DNA of 7,822 nt, taken from positions 1 through 7,822 of the forward strand of contig JAGQRC010000139.1 in assembly GCA_020425835.1 (NCBI GenBank), read 5' to 3'. Below the pieces are notes generated by a model. That model saw nothing but the letters and a program-made list of their open reading frames with translations, had not been told where the DNA came from and did no database searches. This document shows positions 1-6,864 of this stretch, in pieces; position 1 is the first letter of the stretch; each line of letters opens with the position of its first letter. The translations under genes were made by a program, and so were the position numbers. The DNA comes from Planctomycetota bacterium. Its GTDB lineage: Bacteria; Planctomycetota; UBA8108; UBA1146; JAJFFE01.

Positions 1-124
1 CTCATTCCGGCCGAGAGCCCGAGCTTCCTGCGCCCAGCACACCTGTCGAAACTCGAAGTATGAGCCAATACGACTGCGTTTCGGCGGAAGCACTGGCCTT
101 GAAATCTCGGACTCTCGCCTCGAA

Positions 125-170
125 AGCAGTTTTTGAACGGACTGCTAGCCCTGACCCGCGCGGTTCCGCG
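125..170 (-). terminator. Weak tandem hairpins downstream of the dockerin-repeat gene
   Basis: Directly after the TAG stop of the minus-strand gene (174-176) there is a 5-bp stem CGCGG/CCGCG (159-163 with 166-170). A 6-bp stem AGCAGT/ACTGCT (125-130 with 141-146) follows. On the minus strand there is only a short CTTTC after the second stem and no real U-tract. This could be a poor intrinsic terminator or simply chance pairing in GC-rich DNA. Nothing in 1-124 could be assigned: the open plus-strand frame running from base 3 to the TGA at 186-188 has weak third-position GC and no recognisable domain. Confidence 0.2.
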
Positions 171-173
171 ACA

Positions 174-1325
174 CTACGGCGTCGGTGAGCCGCAATCGGG
201 GAGAGCGTCGGGGGTCGCGTCGAAGCCGAGGTGGGGGAACGGAACGGGCAGACTGGGATCTCCCGCGAACAGGAGCTCCAGGAGTCGCACCGGGTCGGCG
301 AGGTCGATGTTGCCGGTATCGTCGACATCCATTGCATCGAGGCAGTCGCCCGCCTCGCCACCCACCAGAACGGCGCCCATCAGTTCGATCACGTCGGCAA
401 GATCGACCGCCGCGTCACCGTTCACGTCACCGCGAACGAAGAGACCCGCGGACGGGTAGACCGGAATGGCGACGGTTTCGACCAGTGGCACCAATGCCTG
501 GTACTCCTGGGTGATCAGGGTCGTCCCCGGTGTGGACAGCGTCGGATTGGACCCGAGCGTCAGGAGCACCGAGCTGCCGGGAACCACATCGGGAGCCACT
601 CGAAAGACGGCACTCCCGAGGATCAGTCCGGTCGACGCCGGGACAACCGTGGAGGTGAACGGCGGCAGGGCTTCCAGCAGCACGTGACCGGTCCGAACGC
701 TCGACCCCGATTCCGGGGGCAACTCCGGACTCGACGTCACGCAGAACTCCGCGCCGAGTTCGCCGGCGACGCCGGCCTCGAGATCGAGGTCGAGACTCTG
801 GAGCGTTGCCGCGTCGTACCAGACAGCGAGCGAGAACCCGCGGACGGGCACGGTCGAGTCCAGGACGATCGGGATCACGACGGGGTCCTGCCCAGGTGCG
901 ACTCCAGGACCCGTCCCACCCTCGACCTGGAACGAGAAGAAGACGTGGTCGATGTCCGACCCCAGCACCGAGCCCGCCGGACCTTCCAGACACAGGAGGG
1001 CGTCCGCGGTCGGATCCGCTCCCTCGTCGGGGAAGGGCGCGGGGAGACTCGCGCCGCCTTCGACGACGACGGCAATCGCGCCGGCGAAATCGGCGATGTC
1101 GACCGCACCGTCGTCGTTGAAGTCGAGGGCGTCCAGGCAAGCGGGGGCGGCAGCGGCACCGAAGAGGTGCGTCGCCAGCACACTCAGGTCGGTGAGAGTG
1201 ATCACACCGTCGCGGTTCACGTCGCCCCGGATGAACGGGACTTCGGCCTGCGCTCGAACGGACTCACCGAAGAGAAAAGCCAGGGGAGTTGCGATGAGGG
1301 CGAGGAAGGTCCACGAACGGATCAT
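174..1325 (-). CDS. Secreted protein: cohesin-like domain between two dockerin-type EF-hand repeat pairs
   Basis: This 383-residue protein is predicted to be exported. Residues 1-27 form a signal peptide (MIRS, a hydrophobic stretch from LALIATPLAFLFG, then VRAQA as the cleavage site). Residues 31-91 hold two dockerin type I / EF-hand loops: D35-N37-D39-G40...D46 and D68-N70-D72-G73...D79. Residues about 126-292 look like a cohesin-type beta-sandwich, with alternating hydrophobic strands and a 'VRGFSLAVWYD' segment like the gFs-x-YD strand of cohesins. Residues 296-358 hold a second loop pair: D300-N302-D304 with Ala at the usual Gly and D311, then D333-D335-T337-G338...D344. Both repeat modules span about 83 residues and end in SLPxPFP plus a D-T-DAL tail, so one is a duplicate of the other. 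The ATG at 1325 was chosen because the signal peptide starts there and AAGGTGG lies 5 nt upstream (1331-1337); an upstream in-frame start at 1478 would bury the signal peptide. Calcium binding and a surface or extracellular role are family inference; no enzyme domain is visible and the exact function is unknown. Confidence 0.87.
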   Translation of the reverse strand: MIRSWTFLALIATPLAFLFGESVRAQAEVPFIRGDVNRDGVITLTDLSVLATHLFGAAAAPACLDALDFNDDGAVDIADFAGAIAVVVEGGASLPAPFPDEGADPTADALLCLEGPAGSVLGSDIDHVFFSFQVEGGTGPGVAPGQDPVVIPIVLDSTVPVRGFSLAVWYDAATLQSLDLDLEAGVAGELGAEFCVTSSPELPPESGSSVRTGHVLLEALPPFTSTVVPASTGLILGSAVFRVAPDVVPGSSVLLTLGSNPTLSTPGTTLITQEYQALVPLVETVAIPVYPSAGLFVRGDVNGDAAVDLADVIELMGAVLVGGEAGDCLDAMDVDDTGNIDLADPVRLLELLFAGDPSLPVPFPHLGFDATPDALPDCGSPTP

Positions 1326-1330
1326 CGTTG

Positions 1331-1337
1331 CCACCTT
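1331..1337 (-). promoter_or_regulatory. Ribosome binding site of the dockerin-repeat gene
   Basis: AAGGTGG on the minus strand lies 5 nt before the ATG at 1325. It settles the start in favour of the signal-peptide methionine over the in-frame start 51 codons upstream. Confidence 0.65.
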
Positions 1338-1371
1338 CAGGGACGGGGCCGGTCGCGCTGTTGAAAGCGGT

Positions 1372-1402
1372 TGACTCGTTTCGCCGTACGACGGCGAAGT
1401 CA
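1372..1402 (-). promoter_or_regulatory. Leader hairpin upstream of the dockerin-repeat gene
   Basis: A perfect 8-bp inverted repeat TTCGCCGT/ACGGCGAA (1380-1387 with 1391-1398, loop ACG) sits inside an outer stem TGACT/AGTCA (1372-1376 with 1398-1402). The two stems share base 1398, so one competes slightly with the other, and CGTT bulges out on one side. It ends about 47 nt before the start codon, in the predicted untranslated leader. No U-tract follows, so it is not an obvious terminator. It may be an RNA structure affecting stability or translation, or a protein-binding palindrome. Confidence 0.4.
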
Positions 1403-1412
1403 CCTGAGCAGA

Positions 1413-1441
1413 AACCCTGCGGGGTTCAGAGCCATGAACCC
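1413..1441 (-). promoter_or_regulatory. Mutually exclusive hairpins at the start of the leader
   Basis: A perfect 7-bp inverted repeat GGGTTCA-N6-TGAACCC occupies 1422-1441. Its GGGTT arm can instead pair with AACCC at 1413-1417 across a 4-nt loop. In minus-strand RNA this gives three arms, with the middle one able to pair with either neighbour, at the very 5' end of the predicted transcript. As DNA, the same palindrome at the +1 region could be an operator. Both readings are inference; no known riboswitch class was recognised. Confidence 0.4.
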
Positions 1442-1449
1442 TGGCATCG

Positions 1450-1478
1450 AGGATAGAGGTTGCTGAGGGGGGCTTCAA
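1450..1478 (-). promoter_or_regulatory. Candidate sigma-70-type promoter for the dockerin-repeat gene
   Basis: On the minus strand TTGAAG (1473-1478) and TATCCT (1450-1455) are separated by 17 bp, each matching 4 of 6 consensus bases. Transcription would start near 1443, giving a leader of about 118 nt that begins with the paired-arm structure. The call rests on spacing, position and AT content against a GC-rich background; planctomycete promoters are poorly defined, so confidence is moderate. Confidence 0.35.
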
Positions 1479-1546
1479 CTGGGGAATCCAGTGCTCTGGG
1501 AGGGCTGACGAGGCCCACTTTCTCCTCGTTTATCCGCTGGAAACGC

Positions 1547-1581
1547 AGCAGCCCCGGCTGCTACCTCGAGGAACCCGAGGT
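1547..1581. repeat. Two adjacent inverted repeats in the intergenic gap
   Basis: AGCAGC-CCCG-GCTGCT (1547-1562) is followed with no gap by ACCTCG-AGGAACC-CGAGGT (1563-1581). Both stems are perfect 6-bp pairs. There is no T-run directly after either arm on either strand (CTCTTTCC to the right on plus; GCGTTTCC to the left on minus). They may be a factor-dependent termination or processing site, or binding sites for a regulator. Confidence 0.35.
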
Positions 1582-1710
1582 CTCTTTCCGGCAAACCCAC
1601 AAGTCGGCCTCGCCCCCGAGCCCCCTTTCGGCGGCTCCGGTCCAGCCCTCTCCAAGAGCGCCCATCCCGGGGCATGAGTCGTGCCGAGTACCGAGGCATA
1701 GTCCACAACC

Positions 1711-1764
1711 GATCAAAAGAACAGAGTTTATGCTCGAGGCGGAACAGGGCCTTCCGGCTCGAGT
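1711..1764 (-). terminator. Probable terminator of the large regulator gene
   Basis: Thirteen bases after the TAA stop of the regulator (1777-1779), a 12-bp stem with a single G-G mismatch forms between 1733-1744 and 1752-1763, with loop CAGGGCC. The arms are CTCGAGGCGGAA and TTCCGGCTCGAG. On the minus strand a T-rich stretch containing TTCTTTTG follows, but about 11 nt after the stem rather than directly. Position and stem strength support termination; the displaced T-tract makes it atypical. Confidence 0.45.
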
Positions 1765-1776
1765 GTCAAGTCGGGT

Positions 1777-4700
1777 TTACACGCTCTCATCCGGCCGGGA
1801 ACTCCGTTTCGCGCTGGGAATCTCGATCTCCAGCTTGGCGATGAGATTCGTCAGGTGCCGACGGGTCACGCCGAGCTCCCGAGCAACACGCGTTTGATTC
1901 CAATCGGCGCGAGCCAAGCGGCGTCGAAGGAGATCACGCTGGAAGCTCGCCGTCGCCGTTCGCCAGTCGCCCTCGTATCGAGTGACGTCGACGTCTCGAG
2001 GTCTCTCCGCCGAGCGGGCCGCTGGCGGAATCTCCGCACGGCCGATGCGCTCGTGCCGCTCGACCAGCCAACGCTGCGTCAGATTGTCGAGTTCTCGGAC
2101 GTTGCCGGGCCATTGGTACGCGATGAGTCGCTCCAGGGCGTCCGCCGTGAGGAACGGTGCAGGCCGTCCCACCTGCTTCGCTCGGTAGACCGTGTACGCG
2201 TGGAGCAGGGGCTCGATGTCGTCGACGCGCTCGCGCAACGGTGGGACGCGAATCGCAATCGCACTAATCCGATAGTAGAGATCCTCGCGAAGTCGTCCGA
2301 CCGCGACCGCAGTTTCGGGGTCGGTGCGACAAGTCGTCACGATTCGGGCGTTGAAGGAGCGTTCGACTTCGGTTCCGAGCGGCCGGAATCGCTGGGTCTC
2401 GATCACGCGGAGCAATCGCCCTTGAAGTCCGATGGGCAGCTCGTCCAAGTGATCGAGGACCAGGGTGGTTCCGTCCGAGCGGGCGAAGATCCCGTCGTGA
2501 ACTCGGTCGGCCCCAGTGAAGGCTCCTGGGACGTACCCGAAGAGCTCCGCTTCGAGAAGTGGCTCCGGGAGGGCCGAGCAATTCTCGATGACGATCGGGT
2601 GTGCCCCCCGAGGGCTCCGGGAGTGGATGCGTTGGACCAGGAGGCTCTTTCCGACGCCACTCTCGCCGTAGACCAACAGCGGGACGTCGCTCCCGCACCA
2701 CTTCGGAAACTGTCGCTCCAGGGCTCGGATCTCGGGTGACCTCGAGACGATCGGCTGCTCAGTGACCTCCGCCGGGACCCGCGAGGCCAGCTCGAGAAGC
2801 TCCGTTCGGCGTGCGAGTGCAGAAGTCTCCAAAGCGGAACTCTCGAGCGCGCCGGCGGTGTCCATTACGGCGGTCTCCGCGGCGTGCCGCTCGCGAGCGT
2901 TGTCGGACCGAAGGTCGTCGAGACGTCGCTCGAGTTCGAGGATCGTCATGCGGTCTCGATCCCGACCGGCCTCCAACAAGACCCTCACGAGCGCGGTCTC
3001 CAACTCGCCCAGTTCGTTCCGCTCGAGCCCCACTTCCGCCCCCTCGATCCAAGCGGGCTCGAAGAGACCGAGGTCGAGTCGCACTCTGAAGCGACCTTCA
3101 CCGATTTCCAGTGAGTCACCGCGGGGTGGGCCGCCGGGCACGGTGCCCGCGCGATCGTCGTACTCGATACCGCGCTCGGACCAGGAAGCGATCACGCGCG
3201 CCCGCCGATCGGGAGACGCTATGACGCGGAGTTGGTGCAATCCGGCCACCTCGACCAAGGAACGAAGGGCTCGCTCGAGGTCTTCCTTCGCCGAGAACGC
3301 GTGCGACACAGGGATCGAGGACGGTTCGAAGTCGGCCTCCTCCAGGTACTCCGAGATCCCGCCGGGGATCGCCAAGCGGCAATCGAGCGCCGCGCGGTCG
3401 TCCGGTCCGAGGCGCTTCCTGAAACGACTGATCAACGGGCGGGTCTCGGCGTCCGTCGGGGCTGCCACATCGGCGAGGGATACCCTCGTTTTCTCCGTCG
3501 AACGCAGCGCCCGCCAGCCGAGACTCAGCGCTGCGAGGGCCTCCTCGGCGCGCTGGGCCCGGCTGGCGTCTCGAAAGACCTCGAAGCAGCTCATGGCGAG
3601 CGACACCGGCACGGCCTCACCCGAGCGAATCCGACGCGAGAGCGTGAGGCGCAGCCGCTCGAGCGCGACATCGATTCGGGCGAAGCGGGGATCGGCCGCT
3701 TGCTCTGCTCGAGACCACGCGAGGTCGAGGATTCGATCGGCGCGTCGGGAATCGCCCCGCGCCTCCACGATGCGACCGATCCCGATGACACCACGAATCC
3801 AGTAATGCAGGCGACGCGTCGAACGCGAGGTTCGGATCGTCCGCGCCCACTGCTCCAGCGCCAAACGCGTCATTCCCGAGAGCCACGCCACTTCAGCCCG
3901 GTGGGAAGCGATCAACGGTTCCACGCGCCCGGAGACCTCACCGTCGTCCGCGATCGCGAGCATTCGGGCCGCTTCGTTCAGCCGTCCTCGGCGGCACAGT
4001 GCCGCTCCGAGATCGATCCGGCCTCGACAGACGCGCTGGGGGTCGCCGAGCCGTCGGGCGATCCTCAACTCCCGGAGTCGATGACGGTAGGCCGTGGGGG
4101 GATCGCCGAGAAGGAGGTACAGCTCACCGAGATTCGACGAGAGACCCGCGGCCGCCTGGTCGTTCTCCGAGGACCTCGCGATGCGAAGTGCACGCAATTG
4201 AACTCTCAGGGATCCGATCAGGTCGCCCTGTTCCCGAAGAATGGTCCCCAGACCCTGAGCGACGAACGGGGTCAGGTGGTGGTTGCGTTCTCTGAGCACC
4301 AACGGCAGCAGGGCGCGATAGCGCTCCGCGGCCCGCTCCGTCTCGCCGGCCTCGTGCAGCGTCGCCGCGAGGTTGGCTTCGAGGTGACGGGCACGATCGG
4401 AAACGCCGCACAACGAGGCGTAGCGAATCCCCAATGAAAGCAATCGGCGCGCCTCGTCGAGGTCTCGATGGGCCCGCGCATGGGCGGACAAGCCCGAGAG
4501 CGCGTTGACCGTGGTGAGGGCGGAGCTCGACCCACGACGTCGCGATCGGAGAAGGGAGTACTGGAAGATCTCCTTGGCGGCATCGCCTCTCCCGAGCTGA
4601 TGCAGGAGCGAGCCCAGTTTCCCGAGACTCTCGGCCGAACAGTTCTCGATGATCCTCGCCCGTTCCGTCGTCGAGTCGAGCCGTCGAATCAACTCTACGG

Positions 4701-6771
4701 CCTCGCTTCGCTCCCCGACGGACTGGAGCAGCCGGACCGTGTCGATCATCGCGTCGACGCTGTCCGACATCGTCGACGCGCGCTCCATCGCGCATCGTTG
4801 CCATCGCTCGGCCGCACGCGGGTCTCCCTGCCGCTCGAGGATCCGCGCGGCCAGGCGCGCCCGTGCAAAGTCCGTCGAAGGGTCCCTAGGATCCAAGTGG
4901 TCGAGGAGATCCCGGGCACGCTCGCAGCGACCGCAGACGTCGTGACGGAGTACGTCGAGCCATGACAGGTGTGGAGACGCCGACGCTGACCACTCGACCT
5001 GCCCGGCCAACGCGACCATCGCGCGGACCTCCGCACAGCGACGCTCGTTCCCCAGTGCCTCGATCGAGCCGCGCAATCGCGACGTGTCCCGCTCGAGTAT
5101 CGCTCTCATGGCGTCGAGGACATCCGAATCCCGCGGGTCGCCCGCGTCGACCCACCGGCGAACCGACGCCTCGTCGAACAGGGGCGAGGGGCGGGGTCGC
5201 ACGGTCAGGTCGGGCTCCGTCCCCTCGATCCGCGGAGACAGATCGTCGTCGGAGCGCAGATCGGAGAGCACCTCATCCAGGGTCCGGCCAAAGAGGGCAG
5301 CGATGGCGAGGAGGGAGATCGACGTCGGCATCGAGTCGACCAACCGACGAAGGGGTGAGACGACAGCGGACACCCCGTTCGACGCGGCTTCGCCGCGGAG
5401 GGCGTCAGCGATGAGGCGCGGTTTGGTGCCCGATCGGAGCCAGATCTCGTCGAGCCGATCCAGAGGTGGAGCGACGCCGAGGAGGTCGACCGCGAGGGCA
5501 TCGACATCCTCGCGCGCCAGGCCGGGGATCCATGCGATCTCGACGTCGAGCCCCTCGTCGATCGCATGACGCAGGCGATCCCGATCGATCGAAGCGGGGC
5601 GGGCGATCACCAGCGTCCGCGTCGCGCCGCGACGCAGTAGATCGATCGGATCCTCATCCGCCTCGTCCCAGATCTCCACCGTCGAACGCGCCGTCGACGG
5701 GGGAACCCCGGAGCGACGCTCTCGGACCTCCTGCCCCCGCACTCTCAGCGTCCGCGCGAACAATGCTGCGAGACGGCTCTTCCCAACACCCCGAGCCCCG
5801 GTGAGAAGCAGCGCCCGCGGACCCTCACCGGCTGCCCACGCTTGAAGCCGACGAAGCTCGCGACGGCGTCCGACGAACGGGACGATCTCCTCGGCGTCGC
5901 TGCCGAACGAGGAAGTCGCGCGCAAGTCACGGGCAAGGCTCCGCGCATCGGGGGGGCGCTCCGATGGGTTGGGAGAGAGACACGAGATCAGAAGATCGCG
6001 CAGGCGCGGCGGCAGACCCGAGCGAGCGTCGCGAAACGCGGCGTGTCGGTCGCCCGCCCGGTGCCATGCTCGCCATGCGGCAGGGTCGGCGCTGATGACC
6101 GGAAGCCGTCCGGTGATGCACTCGAGCGCCGTCATCGCCAACGAGTAGAGGTCGCTGTTGCGATGGGGATGCCGTCCGGCGGTCCAGAGTTCCGGCGGCG
6201 CGTAGGCCAGGGTCGTCGCCGTACGATCTCTGCGATCCAACCGAGCCGCTTGCCCGAGGTCGACCACGCGCAGTCGGCACGAAGGCTCGTCGATGAGAAT
6301 GTGCGCGGGCTTCAAGTCGCCGTGACGGTAGCCGCCGAAGTTCAGCGCAGCGAGCACCTCGCAGCATTCGTGGAGAACGGACTCGAAGAGGGTCCAACTC
6401 CAATTCGCGAGGAGCGACAACGGGCGACCGGTGAAGTACTCCGAAGTGAAGAAGGGGGCACCGTCGGCAACGCCGGGGAAGCCGACGCACTCCACCGGAT
6501 CGAAGCGCCCCGCGTCGAAGACGCGCGCCAGCGAGCGATGTCGAATCGTGGCGAGATGACGAAACTCCGCGGGAATCTCCTGTGCAGGAGTCCCGAGGCG
6601 GCGGTCGGGAGGCAGAACCTTGAACGCCACAGGCGTCGCGTCGCGCCACAGATCTTCCGCGAGGAAGATCTCGCCCTCGCTCCCTCGTCCGATCCGACGG
6701 AGGTACCGGTACCGAACCGCCTCCGGCACCCCGGCTACCTCCGCCGTCGCTGTTGGATCCGTCGAGGGCAC
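1777..6771 (-). CDS. Kinase-like / STAND NTPase / TPR / sigma-54 AAA+ / Fis-HTH fusion regulator
   Basis: A single protein of 1664 residues, probably a cytoplasmic one-component transcription regulator. Domains from the chosen start are as follows. (1) Ser/Thr kinase-like, about 20-290: glycine loop IGRGSEGEIFLA at 27-38, VAFK Lys51, catalytic loop HGDLKPAHIL at 150-159 (Asp152), DLG at 171-173, APPE at 191-194, Arg272 near the C-lobe end. (2) STAND/AAA_16-like NTPase, about 294-510: FVGRRREL, Walker A GARGVGKS at 325-332, acidic pair Asp369-Glu370. (3) About ten TPR-like helical pairs, 635-1030. (4) A possible eroded GAF-like region, about 1157-1267, then a coiled coil. (5) Sigma-54 AAA+ domain, 1340-1577: GESGVGKS 1369-1376, GAFTGA 1416-1421, LREDLYYR with Arg1495 and Arg1501, WPGNVREL 1554-1561. 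(6) Fis-type HTH, 1610-1649. Family knowledge says GAFTGA proteins remodel sigma-54 polymerase by ATP hydrolysis. Here, however, Walker B is Asp1440-His1441 and sensor I is Cys1481-Arg1482. The GTG at 6771 has GGAGG 7 nt upstream; GTG at 6870 (1697 residues, no Shine-Dalgarno) and GTG at 6729 are alternatives. It lies divergent from the FapA-type gene. Confidence 0.92.
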   Translation of the reverse strand: MPSTDPTATAEVAGVPEAVRYRYLRRIGRGSEGEIFLAEDLWRDATPVAFKVLPPDRRLGTPAQEIPAEFRHLATIRHRSLARVFDAGRFDPVECVGFPGVADGAPFFTSEYFTGRPLSLLANWSWTLFESVLHECCEVLAALNFGGYRHGDLKPAHILIDEPSCRLRVVDLGQAARLDRRDRTATTLAYAPPELWTAGRHPHRNSDLYSLAMTALECITGRLPVISADPAAWRAWHRAGDRHAAFRDARSGLPPRLRDLLISCLSPNPSERPPDARSLARDLRATSSFGSDAEEIVPFVGRRRELRRLQAWAAGEGPRALLLTGARGVGKSRLAALFARTLRVRGQEVRERRSGVPPSTARSTVEIWDEADEDPIDLLRRGATRTLVIARPASIDRDRLRHAIDEGLDVEIAWIPGLAREDVDALAVDLLGVAPPLDRLDEIWLRSGTKPRLIADALRGEAASNGVSAVVSPLRRLVDSMPTSISLLAIAALFGRTLDEVLSDLRSDDDLSPRIEGTEPDLTVRPRPSPLFDEASVRRWVDAGDPRDSDVLDAMRAILERDTSRLRGSIEALGNERRCAEVRAMVALAGQVEWSASASPHLSWLDVLRHDVCGRCERARDLLDHLDPRDPSTDFARARLAARILERQGDPRAAERWQRCAMERASTMSDSVDAMIDTVRLLQSVGERSEAVELIRRLDSTTERARIIENCSAESLGKLGSLLHQLGRGDAAKEIFQYSLLRSRRRGSSSALTTVNALSGLSAHARAHRDLDEARRLLSLGIRYASLCGVSDRARHLEANLAATLHEAGETERAAERYRALLPLVLRERNHHLTPFVAQGLGTILREQGDLIGSLRVQLRALRIARSSENDQAAAGLSSNLGELYLLLGDPPTAYRHRLRELRIARRLGDPQRVCRGRIDLGAALCRRGRLNEAARMLAIADDGEVSGRVEPLIASHRAEVAWLSGMTRLALEQWARTIRTSRSTRRLHYWIRGVIGIGRIVEARGDSRRADRILDLAWSRAEQAADPRFARIDVALERLRLTLSRRIRSGEAVPVSLAMSCFEVFRDASRAQRAEEALAALSLGWRALRSTEKTRVSLADVAAPTDAETRPLISRFRKRLGPDDRAALDCRLAIPGGISEYLEEADFEPSSIPVSHAFSAKEDLERALRSLVEVAGLHQLRVIASPDRRARVIASWSERGIEYDDRAGTVPGGPPRGDSLEIGEGRFRVRLDLGLFEPAWIEGAEVGLERNELGELETALVRVLLEAGRDRDRMTILELERRLDDLRSDNARERHAAETAVMDTAGALESSALETSALARRTELLELASRVPAEVTEQPIVSRSPEIRALERQFPKWCGSDVPLLVYGESGVGKSLLVQRIHSRSPRGAHPIVIENCSALPEPLLEAELFGYVPGAFTGADRVHDGIFARSDGTTLVLDHLDELPIGLQGRLLRVIETQRFRPLGTEVERSFNARIVTTCRTDPETAVAVGRLREDLYYRISAIAIRVPPLRERVDDIEPLLHAYTVYRAKQVGRPAPFLTADALERLIAYQWPGNVRELDNLTQRWLVERHERIGRAEIPPAARSAERPRDVDVTRYEGDWRTATASFQRDLLRRRLARADWNQTRVARELGVTRRHLTNLIAKLEIEIPSAKRSSRPDESV

Positions 6772-6778
6772 GCCGCGT

Positions 6779-6783
6779 CCTCC
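6779..6783 (-). promoter_or_regulatory. Ribosome binding site favouring the GTG start at 6771
   Basis: GGAGG on the minus strand, 7 nt before the GTG at 6769-6771. The longer reading from GTG 6870 has no purine-rich stretch upstream. A second GGAGG 8 nt before GTG 6729 keeps that start possible; all three leave the kinase glycine loop intact. Confidence 0.5.
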
Positions 6784-6864
6784 GTCAAGCGACCTGGAGT
6801 GAGACTCTCTGCGAGACTCGAGCGCTTGCCACTCCGGGTCATACGAAAATCGAACCCCTGATCG

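Larger units (their letters stand above)
1326..1776. other. 451-bp non-coding gap between the regulator and the dockerin-repeat gene
   Basis: I find no convincing gene here. A minus-strand frame of 77 codons (1475-1708, TTG start) has no Shine-Dalgarno, no domain and weak codon bias. The gap is rich in secondary structure. From right to left in minus-strand order it holds a terminator-like hairpin (1733-1763), two adjacent hairpins (1547-1581), a sigma-70-like promoter (1450-1478) and a structured leader (about 1325-1443) for the downstream gene. The size and the terminator suggest that the two minus-strand genes are transcribed separately. Confidence 0.65.

Noticed and set aside
3..188. Plus-strand frame open from the left edge to a TGA at 186-188, possibly the end of a convergent gene
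   Set aside because: Third-position GC is well below that of the real genes, there is no recognisable sequence, and it would run over the 3' end of the dockerin-repeat gene.
231..1364. Plus-strand open frame of 377 codons opposite the dockerin-repeat gene
   Set aside because: It is Arg/Asp/Gly-rich with no domain or plausible fold. The opposite strand encodes clear EF-hand loops and a signal peptide, so this is an antisense shadow of GC-rich coding DNA.
1475..1708. Minus-strand 77-codon frame in the intergenic gap
   Set aside because: TTG start without a Shine-Dalgarno, no domain, weak codon bias, and it runs through hairpins and the candidate -35 box.
1855..2739. Plus-strand open frame of 294 codons opposite the AAA+ domain
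   Set aside because: It mirrors the codon periodicity of the sigma-54 domain on the other strand and shows no family signature.
3232..4437. Plus-strand open frame of 401 codons opposite the regulator
   Set aside because: No recognisable motif, Arg-rich composition, and complete overlap with the TPR region of a well-supported gene.
5842..6861. Plus-strand open frame of 339 codons opposite the kinase domain
   Set aside because: Antisense to intact kinase motifs, with no domain of its own.
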